Source: CTSoil-043 sp963744095
GTDB taxonomy: Bacteria; Chloroflexota; Limnocylindria; Limnocylindrales; CSP1-4
Assembly: GCA_963744095.1 (NCBI GenBank)
Contig: CAVUSH010000002.1
Location: 310,001 to 374,000, forward strand
DNA length: 64,000 bases
Direction: 5' to 3'
Position numbers and translations under genes: made by a program. Positions 23,503-32,860 of this stretch are shown here, piece after piece. Under the pieces are notes generated by a model. The model was not told the origin of the DNA and did not search any database. It was given only the letters and a program-made list of their open reading frames with translations. Position 1 is the first letter of the stretch. Each line of letters starts with the position of its first letter.

Positions 23503-26346
23503 CTACCCCGTTCCCTGGACGCCGGCAGCGATGCCGCTGATGGTGACGCCCACGAGCCGTTCCAGGTCGGCCCGCGCGGGCATGTCCCGGGGCAGGCGGC
23601 GAAGTCGGGCGAGCGCCTCCACCTGGAGGTCGCCGAGGGGGTCCAGGTAGGGCGCCCGAAGCTCGATGGACCGCTGGAGAACCGGGAGTCCATCGAGCAG
23701 CGCCGCGTGGCCGGTGATCACCAGGACGGCCCGCACCGACCGCGCGTGCTCCGCCGCGATCGTCGCTGCCAGCCGCGCCCCGGCCGCCCCCGCCAGCCCC
23801 AGGTGGCGAGCGGTGATCCGGGGATCGGTGCGGGCGAGGGCCACCTCGGCGTTCTGGACGAGGAGGCGAAGGAAGGGCCACGTGCCATACAGGCGCTGCA
23901 GGCGGGTCAGCCCGGCAGCCCCGTGACGACGCTCGCAGGCGTCCACCGCCGTGCCCAGGCCGTACCAGGCCGGCACGTTGGCGCGGATCTGCGTCCAGGC
24001 GAAGACCCAGGGGATCGCCCGCAGCGACGCGAGCGCCGGCACCGCCTCCGTCGACCCGGCGTTGCCCCGCGAGGCGGGTCGCGATCCGAGTCGGAGGCCC
24101 GTGATCTGCTCGATGGGCGTCGCTGCGACGAAGACGGCCTCCAGGTCGGGGTCGTCTCGAACGAGCGAGCGGTAGGCGTCCCGCGCGTCGGCGGCCAGCT
24201 CGTCCATGAGGTCGGCGCCCTGGCGCGCCGCGGCGGCAGCCGCCCGGTCGTGCTCGGGCGTCGAGGCGAGCAGGGTCGCCGAGACCGTCTGCTCGAGCGC
24301 CCGGAGGGCAAGGTGCGGGTTCGCGTACCGGGTGGCGATCACCTCGCCCTGCTCGGTCAGCTTCAGCCGCCCGGCAACCGAGCCGGCCGGAGCCGCCAGG
24401 ACGGCCCGGTGGGTGGGGCCGCCGCCCCTCCCCAGGGCGCCCCCGCGACCGTGGAAGATCGTCAGCTCCACGCCGGCCCGACGGGCCGCCTCGACCAGCT
24501 GCTCCTGGGCCCGGTAAAGAAGCCAGTGCGCGGCGAGGTACCCGGACTCCTTGTTCGAATCGGAGTACCCGAGCATCACCTCCTGGCGATCGCCGCGCCC
24601 GCGCAGGTGGGCTCGATAGTCGAGGTCGGCGAGGAGGGCGGCCAGGATCGTCCGGGCGCCGGCGAGGGCGTCGGCCGATTCGAAGAGCGGCACGACGTCG
24701 AGGACCGGGGCGCCGGGAGCGATGCCGGAGGTTCGGGCCGCCGGGATGGAGGCGTCGGCCGCCAGCCGCGCCAGCTCGAGGACGTCGCGCACGTCCGCCG
24801 GCCCCTCGGTGAAGCTGATCACGTAGCGGCGGCAGGACGCCTCGCCGTGACGACGCTGGGCGGCCGCCATCGCCCGAAAGGTGGCCAGGACCTCCCCCGC
24901 CGTCACCCCCGGCTCGACCTCGCGGTCGATCGCCGGCGAGGGGCCGGCCAGGGCGGCGAGGGCGGCGCGATGGACGGAGCTGTGCTGGCGCACCTCGAGC
25001 GAGGCGAGATGGAACCCGAAGGTCTCCACCTGCCAGCGCAGGTCCTGGAGCGCTCCGTGCGCGACGCGGCCCAGCCCGTCGGCCGCGAGCGCCTCGCCCA
25101 GCTCGGCCAGCTCGCCCAGCAGCGTCTCCGGCTGTTCGTAGCGGCCTCCCTGCGGGCCCGGCAGGCCGGCCAGGTGGGCCCGGGTCCGCGCGAGTCGCTC
25201 GGCAATCGCCCCCAGGCGGCGCCGGTACGGCTCGCGTGGAAAGCGCTGCTCGAGGTCACGCATCGTCTCGGGAAGATCGTCCGCATCGGCCAGGAGACGA
25301 CGGGAGATCGCGGGCGGCGTCGATCCCCGCCGGGGCCGCGCCGCGACGTCCACCATGAGCCGCGCAGCGGCCGCGCCGTAGCCGTGGAGCACGTGGTCGG
25401 CCTGGATCCGGAGGGCCTCGAGGGTCGTCTCGGCGGTCACGAACGGATGGCCGTCGCGGTCGCCGCCGATCCAGGAGCCCCAGCGCAGGAACGAGGGAAC
25501 CCGCGACGGCCGGGTTCCGGTCCGGCCGGCGTCGGGAGCGGCCGCTCCCGGCGGAAGGCCCGTGGCCAGGCGGTCGAGCGCCGCGTCGAGCGCGCGGTAG
25601 AGCCGCGGCGTCGTCGTGAAGAGCGTCGTGTCGAAGAAGACCATCGCGGACCGAACCTCGTCGATCGGCGTCGGCCGTTCCAGGCGGAGATCGGCGGTGC
25701 GCCACAGGACGGTGATCTCCTCGCGCAGCCGCCTGCGGAGGTCGGCGTCCCCGGCCCGCGTGAGGCGCGCGTCGTCAAGGTCGTCGAGGAGCGCGTAGAC
25801 CCGCCGCAGGGCGAGGAGGACCGTGCGCCGCCGCGCCTCGGTCGGATGGGCCGTCAGGACCGGCGAGATCCGCAGGCGCGCGATCCTGGCGGCGATGGCG
25901 TCGACGTCGTCGCCGGCGCCGGCGAGGCGGATGACGGCGGCGGCCACGGACCCTCCGGCCGGGGCGCCACCCGCGGCGCGGTCGCGGCGCCCCAGGGCGC
26001 GCACGCGCTCCTTCTCCTCGGCGAGATTGGCGAGCTGGAAGAACGTGCTGAATGCGCGGGCGAGCATCTCGAGGTCCGGCACGCCGAGCGCCGCGAGGCC
26101 TTCGCGGGAGTCTTGCCCGGCGCCTGGCCCGCCGCGCCGGCTGCGGGCGATGGCGCGGCCGCGGACGCGTTCCACCAGGTCCAGGGCCGTCGCGCCTTCC
26201 TGCTCTGCGATGACCTGGCCGAGGATCGCCCCGAGCAGGCGCACCTCGCGCGCCAACGGGTCGCGGGCGCGGGCCGTGCCCACCGAACGCGGCTCGGCCC
26301 GGATGGCCTGGTTGGGCGTTGCCGAACGCGACACGGAGCGCGGCAT
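23503..26346 (-). CDS. ppc: Phosphoenolpyruvate carboxylase
   Basis: 947 residues, the usual length for bacterial PEP carboxylase. Catalytic signatures are VLTAHPTEA (His), GSWIGGDRDGHP, GYSDSNKESGY, the mobile loop FHGRGGALGRGGGP and TEQGEVI. It forms oxaloacetate from PEP and bicarbonate to refill the TCA cycle. The C-terminus reads SGIAAGVQGTG; the usual ending is RNTG, whose Asn takes part in aspartate/malate inhibition in the E. coli enzyme, so feedback control may be altered. The ATG at 26346 shares a base with the mutY stop (TGATG), which fixes the start. Confidence 0.96.
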   Translation of the reverse strand: MPRSVSRSATPNQAIRAEPRSVGTARARDPLAREVRLLGAILGQVIAEQEGATALDLVERVRGRAIARSRRGGPGAGQDSREGLAALGVPDLEMLARAFSTFFQLANLAEEKERVRALGRRDRAAGGAPAGGSVAAAVIRLAGAGDDVDAIAARIARLRISPVLTAHPTEARRRTVLLALRRVYALLDDLDDARLTRAGDADLRRRLREEITVLWRTADLRLERPTPIDEVRSAMVFFDTTLFTTTPRLYRALDAALDRLATGLPPGAAAPDAGRTGTRPSRVPSFLRWGSWIGGDRDGHPFVTAETTLEALRIQADHVLHGYGAAAARLMVDVAARPRRGSTPPAISRRLLADADDLPETMRDLEQRFPREPYRRRLGAIAERLARTRAHLAGLPGPQGGRYEQPETLLGELAELGEALAADGLGRVAHGALQDLRWQVETFGFHLASLEVRQHSSVHRAALAALAGPSPAIDREVEPGVTAGEVLATFRAMAAAQRRHGEASCRRYVISFTEGPADVRDVLELARLAADASIPAARTSGIAPGAPVLDVVPLFESADALAGARTILAALLADLDYRAHLRGRGDRQEVMLGYSDSNKESGYLAAHWLLYRAQEQLVEAARRAGVELTIFHGRGGALGRGGGPTHRAVLAAPAGSVAGRLKLTEQGEVIATRYANPHLALRALEQTVSATLLASTPEHDRAAAAAARQGADLMDELAADARDAYRSLVRDDPDLEAVFVAATPIEQITGLRLGSRPASRGNAGSTEAVPALASLRAIPWVFAWTQIRANVPAWYGLGTAVDACERRHGAAGLTRLQRLYGTWPFLRLLVQNAEVALARTDPRITARHLGLAGAAGARLAATIAAEHARSVRAVLVITGHAALLDGLPVLQRSIELRAPYLDPLGDLQVEALARLRRLPRDMPARADLERLVGVTISGIAAGVQGTG

Positions 26347-27320
26347 CAGGCGAGGGCGGCCGGGCCCGCCAGGCGAGCGCGTCCCGCGGCGTCGAGCTCC
26401 ACGACGCCGTCGCGGGCGAGGGCGGCCAGGGCCTGGGCGACCGCCTCCGCGGAGTGGGAGCCAAGCGGCCCGTCCACGGCAAGGGCGGCCCCCGAAGCGA
26501 CGTCCCGGAGGCGGTCGACGATCCGCCCGCGCAGCCAGCGGGTGGTCCGCTCGAACGGGACAGGGGCGGGTCGCGGGCGGATCGCGGGCGCCGCCGAGGC
26601 CGGCGCGGCGGGAGCATCCGCGAGCGCAGGCACGGAGCGGCACCACCGCCGGGCCGGGCACGAGGCACAGGACGGCCGGGCCGGACGGCAGATCGTGGCG
26701 CCGATGTCCATCAGCGCGTGGGTCCAGGTTCCGGGGTGGTCCGGGTCCACGAGCGCGTCGGCGGCCGCCTGGAGCGCCGCGGGCGGAATGACACCGGGAT
26801 CCGCCGCGAGGATTCGCCCGAGCACGCGACGAACGTTGACGTCGACCGCGCCGACCGGGAGCCCGAACGCGATCGCCGCCACCGCCCGGGCCGTGTACGG
26901 GCCGATCCCGGGCAGGGCCATGAGCACCTCGACGTCGTCCGGGACGGCCCCGCCGGCCGCCTCGATCGCCAGCGCCGTCCGGTGGAGGCTCAACGCCCGG
27001 CGGTTGTAGCCGAGACCGCGCCAGGCGCGGATGACGTCCGCCGGGCTCGCGGCCGCCATCGCGGCCGGCGTCGGGAAGACGGACATGAAAGCGGGCCAGC
27101 GCTCCTCCACCCGGCCGATCTGGGTCTGCTGGGCCATCACCTCGGAGACGAGGACGCCCCACGGGTCGGGGCGTTCGCCCACCCGGAAGTCCAGCTCCCG
27201 ACCGTGCTCCGCGAACCAGGCCAGGACGGACGCACGCAAAGCCCGGCGACGGGCGGGCGACAGGGCGGCGAGACCTGCCGGCGACGGCAGGGCGGCGCTA
27301 CGGGCCGGCCGCGACGTCAC
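26346..27320 (-). CDS. mutY: A/G-specific adenine glycosylase
   Basis: 324 residues. Catalytic E60 lies in SEVMAQQTQ, the helix-hairpin-helix in LPGIGPYTA (about 136-144), catalytic D160 in VDVNVRR, and the [4Fe-4S] ligands C211, C218, C221 and C227 in CX6CX2CX5C. It removes adenine mispaired with 8-oxoguanine. The C-terminal MutT-like domain of E. coli MutY is missing; instead there are about 90 residues ending in a winged-helix-like segment, as in many actinobacterial enzymes. GTG at 27320 overlaps the LysM gene stop as GTGA, fixing the start. Confidence 0.93.
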   Translation of the reverse strand: MTSRPARSAALPSPAGLAALSPARRRALRASVLAWFAEHGRELDFRVGERPDPWGVLVSEVMAQQTQIGRVEERWPAFMSVFPTPAAMAAASPADVIRAWRGLGYNRRALSLHRTALAIEAAGGAVPDDVEVLMALPGIGPYTARAVAAIAFGLPVGAVDVNVRRVLGRILAADPGVIPPAALQAAADALVDPDHPGTWTHALMDIGATICRPARPSCASCPARRWCRSVPALADAPAAPASAAPAIRPRPAPVPFERTTRWLRGRIVDRLRDVASGAALAVDGPLGSHSAEAVAQALAALARDGVVELDAAGRARLAGPAALA

Positions 27321-27661
27321 TCCTGCCCGGGGATGATCAGGACGGTCCCGATCTGCATCGTCTGCGGATCGACGTCGGGATTGGCGGCCTTGAGGTCGGC
27401 CAGGCTGATCCCGTAGTCCTGGGCGATCGCCCACATCGTGTCGCCCTTCTTGACCGTGTAGCGCTTGCCCGAGACCGGCGTGGCGGCCGGCTCCGCCGTA
27501 ACGTCGACCGTCGCGGTCGCCGCCGGCTCATCGGTCGGAACGTAGATGTCCGTCGGGGCGGGGGTCTGGGCCTCGGATGGGGCGGGGGTCGGCGACGCGC
27601 CTCCGCCACACGCGGCAAGGAGGCCGAGGGTGACCACAAGGACTGCGAACTGCCGGCGCAT
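27317..27661 (-). CDS. LysM-domain lipoprotein
   Basis: 114 residues: a lipoprotein signal with lipobox LAAC (Cys18), a Thr/Pro/Ala-rich linker (about 20-62) and one C-terminal LysM domain (YTVKKGDTMWAIAQDYGI ... IGTVLIIPG). It should sit on the outer face of the membrane and bind peptidoglycan or a related glycan. ATG at 27661 gives the signal peptide; the longer open frame upstream lacks one. The mutY start overlaps its stop. Confidence 0.85.
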   Translation of the reverse strand: MRRQFAVLVVTLGLLAACGGGASPTPAPSEAQTPAPTDIYVPTDEPAATATVDVTAEPAATPVSGKRYTVKKGDTMWAIAQDYGISLADLKAANPDVDPQTMQIGTVLIIPGQE

Positions 27662-27797
27662 CTCCACTCCTCCAGTGCGGCCACGGTGGGCGGTGGGCCC
27701 GACCCGGCGCATCGCCGGCCCGGCGTTCTCGTGCAGCCTACGACGAATGGGCGGCAACCGACGTGACCCCGCGCGGCCGGCGCGCCGCGCCGGCTGA

Positions 27798-28535
27798 TCA
27801 GCCGGCGACGCCAAGGAGGCGCGGCAGCGTCGCTCCGGCCGGTCCTGCGACCACTTCGTCGAACGCGCCCGCGTTTTCGGCGGGGTCGAGGTTCACGAGC
27901 CAGGTCCGCGCCCCGCGCTGGCGGGCGGCCTGGACATACCCGGCGGCGGGATAGACGGTCCCCGAGGTCCCGACGGCGAGGAAGACGAAGGGGCCGCCGG
28001 CGGCCTCATGGATGAAGCGATCGATGCGGCGCGTGACGGCCGGGTCCAGCATCTCGCCGAACCAGACGATGTCCGGGCGCAGGAGGGCGCCGCACGTGCA
28101 GCGCGGGAGGGGCGCCTCCACCGGGAAGGCGGCGTCGGGGTGGGGCGGGCGCAGGCAGCGGCTGCAGCGCGTCCGCCACAGCGTCCCGTGGATCTCCACA
28201 ACACGCCCGCTCCCCGCCCGGGCGTGCAGCCCGTCCACGTTCTGGGTGACGAGCAGGAAACGGTCGCCGAGGCGCCGTTCGAGGGCGGCCAGCGCCCGGT
28301 GGGCGGCGTTCGGCTCGGCCGCCGCGGCGTCCCGGCGGCGCAGCGAGTAGAAGCGCCAGACGAGATCCGGGTCCGCCGCGAAGCCCTCCGGCGAGGCCAC
28401 CTGCTCGACCGGGTGGCCGTCCCAGAGCCCGCCGGCGCCGCGGAACGTGGCCAGGCCGCTCTCCGCCGAGATCCCGGCGCCCGTGAGGACCAGGACGCGG
28501 GTCTGCTCGTCGATGGGGATCCGGCCGTCCGGCAT
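27798..28535 (-). CDS. cobB: NAD-dependent protein deacylase (sirtuin, CobB type)
   Basis: 245 residues. Sirtuin motifs: GAGISAESGLATFRG, TQNVDGLHARAG, catalytic His in EIHGTLW, a four-Cys zinc site (CSRC ... CTCG) and LVNLDP. FYSLRRR carries the Tyr-x-x-Arg pair that in CobB/SIRT5 binds succinyl- and malonyl-lysine, so desuccinylation is likely as well as deacetylation. ATG at 28535 was chosen; a TTG at 28544 is a possible alternative. The predicted substrates would be cytoplasmic acylated proteins such as acyl-CoA synthetases. Confidence 0.93.
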   Translation of the reverse strand: MPDGRIPIDEQTRVLVLTGAGISAESGLATFRGAGGLWDGHPVEQVASPEGFAADPDLVWRFYSLRRRDAAAAEPNAAHRALAALERRLGDRFLLVTQNVDGLHARAGSGRVVEIHGTLWRTRCSRCLRPPHPDAAFPVEAPLPRCTCGALLRPDIVWFGEMLDPAVTRRIDRFIHEAAGGPFVFLAVGTSGTVYPAAGYVQAARQRGARTWLVNLDPAENAGAFDEVVAGPAGATLPRLLGVAG

Positions 28536-28590
28536 CTCGCTCAAGCCGCGGATCCCCGCTCGGGGGCCAGCCGACCGACCATCGCCGCCC

Positions 28591-30030
28591 TCAGACGGCC
28601 GTGTTGATCATCACGTTCTTGACGAACGTGTAGTCCTCGAGGGCATACATGGAGCCGTCCTTGCCCCAGCCGGACTCCTTCACGCCGCCGTGGGGGGTCT
28701 CCGACGTCAGGGTGAAGTGCTCGTTGATCCAGACGGTCCCGAACTCGAGCGCCTTGGCGACCCGCATCGCGCGCCCGATGCTCCCGGTGAAGACCGAGGA
28801 GGCCAGGCCGTACTTGACGTCGTTGGCCCACCGCACCGCCTGCTCCTCGTCCGCGAAGCGCTGGACGGTGACGACCGGGCCGAAGACCTCCTCCTGGATG
28901 ATCTCGCTCGCCTGGTCGGGGCCGGCAATGAGGGTCGGCTCGAAGTAGGCGCCGGCGCGTGCCGGCCGCTTCCCCCCGACGACGAGCTGCACGCCCGGCG
29001 CCTCCAGGGCCCGCCCGACCATGCCCTCGACCTTGTCGGCGTGGGCCTGGGCAATGAGCGAGCCCATGTCGATGTCGCCGCCGGCGGCCGGGTCGCCCCA
29101 GGCGATGGAGCGGACCTGGTCGGCCATCCGGTCCAGGAAGGCGTCGTAGACCTTCGGCCCGGCGATGACCCGGCAGGCCGCGGTGCAGTCCTGGCCCGAA
29201 TTCCAGTAGCCGGCCGACTTGATCGTCTCGGCCGCGAGGTCCAGGTCGGCGTCGTCGAAGATGATGACGGGGGCCTTGCCGCCGAGCTCGAGCACGAGCC
29301 GCTTCACCCCGTCCGCCGCGAGCCGGGCGATCCGCTTGCCGGTCGTCGTGTCGCCGGTGATCGAGATCATCCGCACCTTCGGATGGGTGACCAGGAAGTC
29401 GCCCATCTCGGCGCCGCTCCCGGCCAGGACGTTGAGCACGCCCGGGGGCAAGAGCTCGGCGGCAATCCTGGCAAAGGCGAGCGCGGTGAGCGGCGTCCGG
29501 ATCGACGGCTTCAGGATCACCGTGTTGCCGGTGGCCAGGGCCGGCCCGAGCTTCCAGGCAGCCATGTACATCGGGTAGTTCCAGGGCGCGATCGAGGCGA
29601 CCACGCCCACCGGGTCGCGGCGGAAGAGCGAGGTGTGGCCGGCCAGGTACTCCGTGACGGCCTTCCCCTCCATCTGGCGACAGGCGCCGGCGAAGAAGCG
29701 GAAGAGGTCGACGCAGACCGCCATCTCGTCGATCGCGTACGGCACCGGCTTGCCGGCGTTGCGGCTCTCCAGGCGGCCGAGCTCGTCCGACCGCGACTCC
29801 AGCGCGTCGGCGACCTTGAGCAGCAGGAGGCTGCGCTCCTGCGGGGTGGTGTCCTTCCAGCTCTCGAAGGCGGCTGCCGCGGCCGCGGCAGCTCGGTCCA
29901 CGTCCTCCTTGTCGCTGGCGGGGACGCGGGCGATCACCTCGTCGCGGGCCGGGTTGAGGACGTCGAGCGTCCTGCCGCTGGCGCTGTCCACGAAGGCGCC
30001 GCCGATGAGCTGCTGGTACGTGTCGACCAC
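28591..30030 (-). CDS. Aldehyde dehydrogenase, aminobutyraldehyde (PatD) type
   Basis: 479-residue NAD-dependent aldehyde dehydrogenase. ASIAPWNYP (cofactor site), LELGGKAP (catalytic Glu) and GQDCTAACR (catalytic Cys, about 290) are intact. The overall pattern, including FRFFAGA, EYLAGHTS and SETPHGGVKESGWGKD, follows gamma-aminobutyraldehyde dehydrogenases of polyamine breakdown. Betaine aldehyde dehydrogenase activity is the main alternative. GTG at 30030 has GGAGGAG 8 bases upstream. It is divergent from the ACT-domain gene across a 237-base region with direct repeats. Confidence 0.88.
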   Translation of the reverse strand: MVDTYQQLIGGAFVDSASGRTLDVLNPARDEVIARVPASDKEDVDRAAAAAAAAFESWKDTTPQERSLLLLKVADALESRSDELGRLESRNAGKPVPYAIDEMAVCVDLFRFFAGACRQMEGKAVTEYLAGHTSLFRRDPVGVVASIAPWNYPMYMAAWKLGPALATGNTVILKPSIRTPLTALAFARIAAELLPPGVLNVLAGSGAEMGDFLVTHPKVRMISITGDTTTGKRIARLAADGVKRLVLELGGKAPVIIFDDADLDLAAETIKSAGYWNSGQDCTAACRVIAGPKVYDAFLDRMADQVRSIAWGDPAAGGDIDMGSLIAQAHADKVEGMVGRALEAPGVQLVVGGKRPARAGAYFEPTLIAGPDQASEIIQEEVFGPVVTVQRFADEEQAVRWANDVKYGLASSVFTGSIGRAMRVAKALEFGTVWINEHFTLTSETPHGGVKESGWGKDGSMYALEDYTFVKNVMINTAV

Positions 30031-30144
30031 TGCGGATTCTCCTCCGGTGCGCTGCGGGCGTGCGTGGTCGGCATTGTGCGCCGCCGCGCGGCGAGCGGGA
30101 ACCCTCGGCGCGCCGGGTGCGACTCGCACCGCCTGCCGAAATCG

Positions 30145-30179
30145 ACGTCGCGTGCCCGAACCTACGTCGCGTGCCGAAC
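30145..30179. repeat. Two direct repeats in a divergent promoter region
   Basis: ACGTCGCGTGCCCGAAC at 30145-30161 and ACGTCGCGTGCCGAAC at 30164-30179 repeat with a 19-base period. A shorter partial copy (TGCCGAA) precedes them. They lie between the divergent dehydrogenase and ACT genes and could be regulator sites. Confidence 0.45.
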
Positions 30180-30207
30180 AAGATGTCACGGGCGCCGAGA
30201 CGATGCG

Positions 30208-30213
30208 TACAAT
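30208..30213 (+). promoter_or_regulatory. -10 box TACAAT upstream of the ACT gene
   Basis: TACAAT with a TGTCAC-like -35 at 30184-30189 (18-base spacer). The start codon is 54 bases downstream, so this transcript would have a leader. Confidence 0.45.
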
Positions 30214-30267
30214 CGGGACGTCCCGGCCGCGGGGGCGCCGGCGGCGCGCAGCTGAGGGAGGCCGCCC

Positions 30268-30672
30268 GTGGCGAACCAGTTCGTGGTCAAGTTACCGAAC
30301 GTGCCGGGCTCGCTCGCCGACCTGTCGGAGCACCTCGCGGAGGCGGGCGTGGACCTGCGGGCGATCGGGGGCGGCGGCATCGGCGACAGCGGTCACGTGA
30401 TCTTCAAGACGGCCGACGACGACGCGACGCGGGCGATCCTGGAGCACGGCGGCTACGAGTTCATCGAGGGCGAATCGCTGCTCGTCGAGGTCGATGACCG
30501 GCCGGGCGGCATGGCCCGCGTGGCCCGCCGGTTGGCCGACGCCGGCGTCAACATCTACGGCCACTTGTTCATCGGGCGATGGGGGGACCAGGCCCAGTTC
30601 AGCTTCGTCGTGAGCGACATCGAGGCGGCCCGGAAGGCGCTCGAGGGCCTGAGCTCGATCCACGCCGGCTGA
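30268..30672 (+). CDS. Tandem ACT-domain protein
   Basis: 134 residues forming two ACT domains in tandem: about 1-65 (KLPNVPGSLADLSEHLAEAGVDL) and about 70-134 (VDDRPGGMARVARRLADAGVNI). Both keep the Gly-x-Leu/Met ligand-binding turn between strand 1 and helix 1. Stand-alone double-ACT proteins usually sense amino acids; no catalytic domain is attached. GTG at 30268 follows a GGGAGG site. The MBL hydrolase begins 17 bases after its stop, so they are probably co-transcribed. Confidence 0.8.
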   Translation: MANQFVVKLPNVPGSLADLSEHLAEAGVDLRAIGGGGIGDSGHVIFKTADDDATRAILEHGGYEFIEGESLLVEVDDRPGGMARVARRLADAGVNIYGHLFIGRWGDQAQFSFVVSDIEAARKALEGLSSIHAG

Positions 30673-30689
30673 CCTGATTGCCTGGTTCG

Positions 30690-31529
30690 ATGCACTCCTG
30701 GCGCGAGGTCGGAGACGGCGTCTTCATCCGCCGGTACCCCTTCCTGGACCAGACGATCGGCACGATCCTGGGGCGGGATCGGGCAATGGTGATCGACACG
30801 CGCGCGACTGCCCTGCAAGCCCGCGAGCTGATCGGGGACCTCCGCCAGCTGACGCGACTTCCCTGGGTCGTCGCCAACACCCACGTCCACTTCGATCACG
30901 CCTTCGGGAACGCGGCCTTCCGACCATGCGAGATCTGGTCCCACAGTGGCTGTGCCGACGCGCTCCGCCGCCACGGGCCCGCCCAGCGCGAGAACGTCAT
31001 CCGGTGGGTGCCCGACCTCGCCGGGGAGCTGAACCGGACGCTGCTCGACCCGCCCGACCGGACCTTCGAGGATTCGGTGGAGCTCGACCTCGGCGGCCGC
31101 ATCGTGGAGCTCCGCCACCTGGGGCGCGGCCACACCGACCACGACGTGGTCGTCCGCTCGCCCGACACCGGCATCCTCTTCGCCGGCGACCTCGTCGAGC
31201 ACGGGGCGCCGCCCGGCTTCGAGGATTCCTTCCCGCTCGACTGGCCGGCCACCCTGGGCATGCTGCTCGACCTGGCTGACGGCGTGGTCGTGCCGGGCCA
31301 CGGCGAGCCCGTCTCGCGCGACTTCGTGGAGAACCAGCTGACCGAGATCGCCTTCCTCGCGGAGACCGCCCGGCGCTCCTGGCTCGAGCTGCGCGACTCC
31401 GGGCGCGATCCGCACGGCCATGCTCCACATCCGCTCGTGGACGAGGCAGCGCGCCATCTCGGCTGGCCGTCCGAGCCGGTCCACGCGGCGCTCGGCCGCG
31501 GCCTGGCGCAGGCTGCCGGAACCCTGTAG
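30690..31529 (+). CDS. MBL-fold metallo-hydrolase
   Basis: 279 residues with an intact metallo-beta-lactamase-fold dinuclear site: THVHFDH (HxHxDH), GHTDHD, the bridging Asp in FAGDLVEHG and VPGHGEP. This is the general glyoxalase II/hydrolase branch; the substrate is unknown. ATG at 30690 was preferred to a TTG at 30678. It follows the ACT protein closely and is convergent with the aminotransferase. Confidence 0.85.
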   Translation: MHSWREVGDGVFIRRYPFLDQTIGTILGRDRAMVIDTRATALQARELIGDLRQLTRLPWVVANTHVHFDHAFGNAAFRPCEIWSHSGCADALRRHGPAQRENVIRWVPDLAGELNRTLLDPPDRTFEDSVELDLGGRIVELRHLGRGHTDHDVVVRSPDTGILFAGDLVEHGAPPGFEDSFPLDWPATLGMLLDLADGVVVPGHGEPVSRDFVENQLTEIAFLAETARRSWLELRDSGRDPHGHAPHPLVDEAARHLGWPSEPVHAALGRGLAQAAGTL

Positions 31530-31546
31530 GCGGGCCGGGCGGCCGC

Positions 31547-32860
31547 TCAGATCCCCGGGCGCGACACCAGCGCGCGCAACGTCGCCAGGAGGCGGTCCAC
31601 CTCGTCGAACGTCGTGTAGTGGACCATCCCGAGCCGGACGACGCCTCCCGATGGCGCCAGCCCCAAGTCCTCCACCAGCGTGGTCGCGTAGAAGTCGCCG
31701 TCCCAGGCGTAGATCGCGGCCGCGGCGAGTGCCTCGGCCAGGCCGCGCGGCGTCCAGCCGGCCAGGGTCACGGCGAATGTCGGCGTCCGCTCGCCGACGC
31801 CGGCCGGGTCCGCCAGGCCGTGGACGGTCAGGCCGGGGATCTCGGCAAGCCCGGCCAGGACGCGCGCCGACACCTTGCGCTCGTACGCCTCGATCGCCCG
31901 CATGCCGGCCACCAGCCGGGCGCGCCGCGTCGAGCCCGCCAGGCGACCCGCGCTCGCCTCGGCCGCCGCCCCGCGGCCCGCGGCGCCCACGCCCGCCTCG
32001 CCGACCCCGAACCGATCGCCGACCTCGGCGAGGTACTCCACCGCGGCCAGCGTCCCGGCGATCCCTTCGTGGTTTTGGGTGCCCGTCTCCCAGTGGTCCG
32101 CAGCCGGCCGGACCTTGTACGCCGGCAGTGAGTCCAGCAGCTCCGCCCGCCCCCACAGGATCCCGACGTGCGGCCCGAAGAACTTGTAGGCGGAGCAGGC
32201 CAGGAAGTCGGTTCCCAGCGCCGTCACGTCGAGCGGCCCGTGCGGCGCGTAGTGAACGGCGTCGACGAACGTCAAGGCCCCGACGGCGTGCGCCCGGCGC
32301 ACGATCTCGGCCACCGGGTTGATCGTGCCCACCGCATTGGAGGCCCAGCCGACCGCCACGAGCCGGGTGCGCTCGGAGAGGGCATCGTCGAGCGAGCCCA
32401 TGTCGAGGGTGCAGCCGGCCCGGTCGAACGCGATCTCGCGGACCGTCGCGCCGGCGTCGGCGGCGGCCGCGATCCACGGACCGCGGTTCGCCTCGTGGTC
32501 CAGGCGGGAGATCACGACCTCGTCGCCAGGGCGCAGGGCGCGGGCGAATGCGCGGGACAGGGCGAACGTGAGCGACGTCATGTTCTGGCCGAACTTGACC
32601 TCGGCCGGCGAGGCGGCGCCGAGCAGGTCGGCGACCGCAGCGTGCGCCCCTTCGAGGATCGCGTCGGACCGGACACTCGTGGCAAACGCACCGTGCGTGT
32701 TCGCGTTGGCGTCGCGGTAGTAGGCGGCCACGGCGTCGACGACGCGCTGGGGCACCTGCGTCCCGCCGGGCCCGTCGAGGAAGACGACCGGGCGCCCATC
32801 CTGCCGGGCGGACAACGCGGGGAACTGCGGTCGAAGAAGGGCGGGGTCGAAGGCGGGCAT
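31547..32860 (-). CDS. Class V aminotransferase, cysteine-desulfurase-like
   Basis: 437-residue PLP enzyme of the NifS/Csd superfamily. FLDGPGGTQVP opens the fold, NANTHGAFATS, the PLP-binding Asp/His segment VDAVHYAPHG and the Schiff-base lysine in ACSAYKFFGPH are present. The C-terminal active loop lacks an obvious reactive Cys in the usual place. It may therefore be a selenocysteine-lyase/CsdA-type or non-desulfurase member rather than a housekeeping IscS. A low-complexity Ala/Gly insertion occurs near residue 300. ATG at 32860 follows GAGGAG. Confidence 0.82.
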   Translation of the reverse strand: MPAFDPALLRPQFPALSARQDGRPVVFLDGPGGTQVPQRVVDAVAAYYRDANANTHGAFATSVRSDAILEGAHAAVADLLGAASPAEVKFGQNMTSLTFALSRAFARALRPGDEVVISRLDHEANRGPWIAAAADAGATVREIAFDRAGCTLDMGSLDDALSERTRLVAVGWASNAVGTINPVAEIVRRAHAVGALTFVDAVHYAPHGPLDVTALGTDFLACSAYKFFGPHVGILWGRAELLDSLPAYKVRPAADHWETGTQNHEGIAGTLAAVEYLAEVGDRFGVGEAGVGAAGRGAAAEASAGRLAGSTRRARLVAGMRAIEAYERKVSARVLAGLAEIPGLTVHGLADPAGVGERTPTFAVTLAGWTPRGLAEALAAAAIYAWDGDFYATTLVEDLGLAPSGGVVRLGMVHYTTFDEVDRLLATLRALVSRPGI

